From the NCBI GenBank assembly GCA_028875335.1, contig JAPPEF010000327.1, positions 23,026 to 87,025 of the forward strand: a stretch of 64,000 nt of DNA, read 5' to 3'. The translations under genes and the position numbers were made by a program. The first letter of the stretch is position 1, and each line of letters opens with the position of its first letter. The DNA comes from Gemmatimonadota bacterium (GTDB lineage Bacteria > Latescibacterota > UBA2968 > UBA8231). The notes under the pieces were generated by a model. That model did no database searches. It worked only from the letters and a program-made list of their open reading frames with translations, and was not told where the DNA came from. Of this stretch, positions 60,515 to 64,000 are shown one piece after another.

Positions 60515-63394
60515 GTGCGTTGGACAGCTAACATAGCGTTGGTTTTGGCACTGGCCTTGCAGGCTGGAGCGCAGACGGATTACGGTTACCGCTTGGGGCG
60601 GCAGGAAAGGGGAGAAGTCCGCTTCAATGCCCAAGGGCCAAGCGTGCTGATGGGAGCTTTGGATCCCACGGTTATGCGCTGGTACATGCCGCAGGAGCTG
60701 TTCGACGAGTACGGTCGCCGCCAGTGGCGCTACACCAACTACGCCACCGAGCCGTACCGGCGTTACATCGACCGCAACCAAGAGGGCACGTATTTCTACG
60801 ACACCTACGGCAAGCTGATCTCGCGCGGCTGGCTGGTGTACGACTGGCGACAGACTCAGGCGCGCACGGTCGAGAGCAGCCAGTTGACCAAAGAGCGGCG
60901 CTACGCCAATTGGTTCAACCGGTTGATTATCTCCTCGGATGCGAGCGGCGACTACAACTACTCGCTGATGATCGGCGACGAGATCTTCGCCACCCTGACG
61001 CCGATGACCTTCCGCAAGGTCGGCTTCAATGGGGTCGTGACGAGCTTTGACGCACGGCATTTGCGCTTCACTGGATTGTTCTCGCGCCCGAGCCTGCCCA
61101 TCGTCGAGATCGACCCGGATATTCCGACGGCTTCGCAGGACAACTTTACCAGCTTGATTGCCGGGCGTTTGGAGGCCGATTTGGGGGCCAATGCGACCTT
61201 GGGTCTGACGTTGGTCAATGCCCACAATGGGGCCGGCAACCGCGAGAGCTTTGAGGGCAATCCGCTCAAAGGCGTGCTGACGACCGGGCAGCTAGGTAGA
61301 AGGCTCAACAAGCTGATCGTGCGGCTGTCTGACGATTCGCCCGCAGACGGCGAAGGTGGGCCGGTGTTGTTCGGCACGGAGGTGGAGATCACCACGGCGC
61401 TCAGGCGCGAGGTGCCGGTCGAAGGCGGCGTGCGGATGGTCTTTAAGGATACCACCTTTACGGGCGGCAGCATTGGCTTTGCGCCGGTGATAGAAGGCGG
61501 GGAGGAGCGCGGTGGGTTTTTGCGGGCCGATGGGGCGGAGAGCATTGTGCTACAGTACGCGTTGGCTGCCGAAGAGGGCGAGAGCGAGGAGGGCACCTTG
61601 CGCTTGGCCTTGCAGCGCCGGTTAGATTTGGGGCTGGACGAGGCCGACGACGCCATCACCCGCGTCAAAAACGTGCGCTTCCGCTTCGTGCTGGCCAACG
61701 ACTACCGGATCGAAGTAGCCTCTGATCGGCAGAACAGCCGCATCGGTATCCCGGAGTTTTTGGTGGTGACGCGGGCCGCTGGCAATGTCAAGAATCAGCT
61801 CAATCCGCGCGAAGTAGTATTTGATTACGGCCTGCCGACGGCCTCGCAGATCGCCGGTATTACTGCCGAGGTGCGCGACTGGTGGGGTTTCGACTTGTAC
61901 GGCGAATTCAACGTCAGTACCCAGTACCGCCAATTCCCCTCGACGACGCGCGAATCGCATCGCTCGTTTTCGGGAATTCAAGGCGACGAGCACGCGGTCG
62001 GCTGGCTGTTCAATCTCGTGCGGCACGCCGACCCTTGGCGCTTTTCGCTCGAAGGCTTTGGCATGGACGACGCCTACGCCACCAGCTTCAAGCCGGTGGA
62101 CAGCCGCGGTTTGGTTGACTACTCACCCGAAGCCACCGACCGGCTCTACGACTTCGTCGAAGACAACGACGATCAGGACCGCCACCCCGACCAGAAGCGG
62201 TTTTTCCAGGGTGGGTTGGTGCCGCCGCAATCGACAGCACTGGGCGGCTTTCAGGTGCGTTCGGACGGCGTGCCCGACCCGGCGGTCTTTCCCGGGTACG
62301 ACGAAAACGGCGACTTCATCTCCGACTTCAACCAGAACAGCAACGGCGACCGGGAGAATTTCTTCCCCGACTACGAAGAGCCTTTTCTGCGCCACCACTC
62401 GGACCGGCCGGAGTTCCTCTTTGGCATTGATCTGAACAACAACGGTTGGGCCGAGCGCTTTGAAAACGACGACTTGCCCGACTATCCCTACAAAAAGGAC
62501 CACTGGGGCTACAACGCCTATGCCAGCGTGGAGGTCAACCCGGAAATCCGCATCTCTGCCGGTTATCTGCGTCAGGATATGCGACAGGTTGACCGCAAAA
62601 ACCACACTGCTTACGGTCTCTTTACTTTTGAACGGGATTGGCCTAGTCGCGGTCGGGTGCGGGTCTTCGACATGCTGAAGAAGGCCTCCGATACCATTCC
62701 CGATCCGCTGTCGCAGTGGATTGTACCGACGCTCGAATTCGGGGCGGCTGGGCAGACGAGTGGGCAGCACATTGCCGTGCCTGATTTACTGGCGGCCGAA
62801 GACACTTGGATCAATACGTTCTACGCGGAGTGGCAGTACGCTAGTCCGAGGCGCTGGAAGACTAAGCATCGCTTCAAATGGGACTGGTGGCACCAGCGCG
62901 ACGCGCAACTTGGTGCTCTGGGGCCGTTGGGCCGCAATGGCCGCGAGACTTCTGGTTTTGTGGGGTTGATCGATAAGATCGACGGCGTTTTTGCGTGGGG
63001 CGCGGTGGCGATTTTGCCCCGCTTCAAAAGCGAATTTCTCAGTCAATCTCCCTTTTCTTTGGCCGAGCGTCGCCGCCGTTCTTGGGATGGGATCGGGTCG
63101 CTGTTGGTCCGCTTTCCCGTGATGCGGGATTCAGAGCTTGAACTGGGGTTTGAGCAGCGGCTGTTCTTTGAGTTGTTGCAAGACGAAAAGGTCTTGGTGG
63201 AAAACGTGCTGACGGGCGATTTCCTCGGCACAGTGTGGGCGGCGCAATTGAGCAATCAGCGGGAGTATCTAGGCTATGGATTGACGACCCAGCTCGGATT
63301 GCGCTTTGATAGGCGTTCCTTGGAAGTGACCGGGCGAGAGCGCGAGACGCGGGTCGCGGGATTGGCGTTTTTGTCGATATTTGCGAGTCTGTGA
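60515..63394 (+). CDS. Large exported, probably beta-barrel protein (cluster protein B', paralogue of 56125-58914)
   Basis: A 959-residue protein from a GTG 3 nt after the parvulin stop, with a signal peptide (LVLALALQAGA). Collinear with protein B: LMGALDPTVMRWYMPQELF, DTYGKLISRGWLVYDWRQ, FVEDNDDQDRHPDQKRF, GYDENGDFISDFNQNSN, FLFGIDLNNNGWAERFENDD, AEDTWINTFYAEWQY, and a final strand ending FLSIFASL. The pair arose by an old duplication. Acidic, probably calcium-binding, loops are retained in both. Function unknown; surface exposure inferred. Confidence 0.82.
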   Translation: MRWTANIALVLALALQAGAQTDYGYRLGRQERGEVRFNAQGPSVLMGALDPTVMRWYMPQELFDEYGRRQWRYTNYATEPYRRYIDRNQEGTYFYDTYGKLISRGWLVYDWRQTQARTVESSQLTKERRYANWFNRLIISSDASGDYNYSLMIGDEIFATLTPMTFRKVGFNGVVTSFDARHLRFTGLFSRPSLPIVEIDPDIPTASQDNFTSLIAGRLEADLGANATLGLTLVNAHNGAGNRESFEGNPLKGVLTTGQLGRRLNKLIVRLSDDSPADGEGGPVLFGTEVEITTALRREVPVEGGVRMVFKDTTFTGGSIGFAPVIEGGEERGGFLRADGAESIVLQYALAAEEGESEEGTLRLALQRRLDLGLDEADDAITRVKNVRFRFVLANDYRIEVASDRQNSRIGIPEFLVVTRAAGNVKNQLNPREVVFDYGLPTASQIAGITAEVRDWWGFDLYGEFNVSTQYRQFPSTTRESHRSFSGIQGDEHAVGWLFNLVRHADPWRFSLEGFGMDDAYATSFKPVDSRGLVDYSPEATDRLYDFVEDNDDQDRHPDQKRFFQGGLVPPQSTALGGFQVRSDGVPDPAVFPGYDENGDFISDFNQNSNGDRENFFPDYEEPFLRHHSDRPEFLFGIDLNNNGWAERFENDDLPDYPYKKDHWGYNAYASVEVNPEIRISAGYLRQDMRQVDRKNHTAYGLFTFERDWPSRGRVRVFDMLKKASDTIPDPLSQWIVPTLEFGAAGQTSGQHIAVPDLLAAEDTWINTFYAEWQYASPRRWKTKHRFKWDWWHQRDAQLGALGPLGRNGRETSGFVGLIDKIDGVFAWGAVAILPRFKSEFLSQSPFSLAERRRRSWDGIGSLLVRFPVMRDSELELGFEQRLFFELLQDEKVLVENVLTGDFLGTVWAAQLSNQREYLGYGLTTQLGLRFDRRSLEVTGRERETRVAGLAFLSIFASL

Positions 63395-63407
63395 GGTAGG
63401 CAACAGT

Positions 63408-64000
63408 ATGCTAAAGACCAGTATCCGACTTGCGCTGGCGCTTGCTTGGTTGACTAGCGGCGCAGACGCGCTGACGATTTATCGGATCGGCGGTTCGTCG
63501 CTGCCGGTGCCGGAGTTGGCCGAAGGGGTAGAGTTTGTACAGCTCGATTGGGAGGGAGTGGAATCGGCGCAACACGGCTTGGTCGAATTGCTGAAGATCG
63601 ATGGGGACGTTATTGAGCCGGAGCAACTGGATCCGTCGATAAACCTGACGCCGCGCCTCAAGGAGCGCGGCGGCCGGGTGCAGACGCTGGTCTGGCGAGG
63701 TTGGGAGCGAAGCGGCGATACCGAGGCCGTGCTGTGGGACGAAGACGTCGAGACTGTCTTCTTGGGCGACGGGCATTGGACGACCTCGGGCATTGGCGTG
63801 CGCAACAAGAGTCTGATCTTCGAGTTTGGGGGCAACTTCACGGTCGAGCGCGTCAAGTTCTATCCGCGCGAGCGCTTTGAGGAAGAGCGCTTTCTACAGC
63901 GCTTTATCATCGGCGTCAGCGACGGCGATCCGCTCAAGGAAGGTACGCGCGAATATACTGCGGGCACGCGCGGTTCCTTCTTCGACTTCGACATCGTGCA
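63408..64000 (+). CDS. Exported protein related to 53679-55940 (cluster protein A', partial at the right edge)
   Basis: An ATG at 63408, 14 nt after protein B', opens a frame that runs off the window (about 197 residues seen). It has a signal peptide (LKTSIRLALALAWLTSGADA), then LTIYRIGGSSLPVPELAEGV. The segment FTVERVKFYPRERFEEERFL followed by FIIGVSDGDPLKEGTREY lines up with VDRFRFFPRN ... FEIFINDGTPDTQREG in protein A, so it is a paralogue. A C-terminal sorting-type domain would be expected beyond the edge. Confidence 0.8.
   Translation, partial: MLKTSIRLALALAWLTSGADALTIYRIGGSSLPVPELAEGVEFVQLDWEGVESAQHGLVELLKIDGDVIEPEQLDPSINLTPRLKERGGRVQTLVWRGWERSGDTEAVLWDEDVETVFLGDGHWTTSGIGVRNKSLIFEFGGNFTVERVKFYPRERFEEERFLQRFIIGVSDGDPLKEGTREYTAGTRGSFFDFDIV

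Noticed and set aside
1..64000. tRNA, rRNA, riboswitch, integrase or transposase genes
   Set aside because: I looked for clover-leaf ends, conserved rRNA segments and DDE/tyrosine-recombinase motifs while reading and found none. Short structured RNAs cannot be excluded without a covariance-model search.

Overview
The window comes from a Gram-negative, G+C-rich environmental bacterium. It most resembles an uncultivated member of the Latescibacterota/Poribacteria type in the wider FCB group. That placement is an inference from gene content: lipoproteins with Leu-x-x-Cys lipoboxes, parvulin lipoproteins and beta-barrel-like proteins, YPNPFNP-type and FlgD-like domains, many FG-GAP/ASPIC-UnbV and TPR proteins, two DUF6785/OPT-like membrane proteins, and sugar oxidoreductases. 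No rRNA, tRNA, CRISPR array, transposase or integrase was recognised.

Layout. 1-2113: end of an unidentified gene, a DUF4389 membrane protein with a 24-nt internal repeat, and an alpha/beta hydrolase. 2144-3646: an A+T-richer pair, a PD-(D/E)XK nuclease-like protein whose C-terminal tail looks like a RelB-type antitoxin, followed 3 nt later by a RelE/ParE-type toxin. 3671-9287: a tightly overlapping operon (FG-GAP/UnbV, TPR lipoprotein, parvulin lipoprotein, polytopic membrane protein). 9457-13206: an alkyl-DHAP-synthase-like gene and a short-chain dehydrogenase, probably an ether-lipid operon, split by a G+C-rich sugar-isomerase cassette between two 173-bp direct repeats. 13215-15264 (minus): an AAA ATPase/DUF4276 pair resembling phage-defence modules, with small possible gene remnants on both sides. 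15254-23096: a mutarotase-fold secreted protein, then a second surface-protein operon (TPR-UnbV fusion, TPR lipoprotein, HAD phosphatase, FGE-like protein, UnbV protein). 23155-28816: a complete oligopeptide-type ABC importer. 28943-30319: a three-gene module ending in an XRE-type regulator. 30333-38911: sugar metabolism (two aldo/keto reductases, a Gfo/Idh/MocA oxidoreductase, a DUF6785 permease-like protein, GH116 glycosidase, NAD-dependent epimerase/dehydratase). 38993-43105: a 1000-residue LRR-metalloprotease surface protein and a beta-barrel-like protein. 43221-49426: aldo/keto reductase, second DUF6785 protein, GT39-like glycosyltransferase with TPRs, fourth UnbV protein. 49423-51131: two small toxin-antitoxin modules around a tautomerase. 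51305-53387: pentapeptide-repeat channel-like protein and a frameshifted coiled-coil gene. 53679-64000: a mirror-like cluster, A-B-parvulin-B'-A', of large secreted or outer-membrane proteins.

How the parts fit. UnbV/FG-GAP, TPR and parvulin lipoprotein genes recur in overlapping operons, and one protein fuses the TPR and UnbV parts, so they probably act together at the cell surface. The parvulin lipoprotein reappears between two paralogous beta-barrel-like proteins at the right end, which suggests one assembly system with two kinds of client. The best candidates for undescribed biology are that A-B-parvulin-B'-A' cluster, the nuclease with an antitoxin-like tail, the two cassettes bounded by direct repeats, and the three-gene XRE module. 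Small mobile palindromic elements (three copies of one family, plus two other palindromes) lie between and once inside genes.
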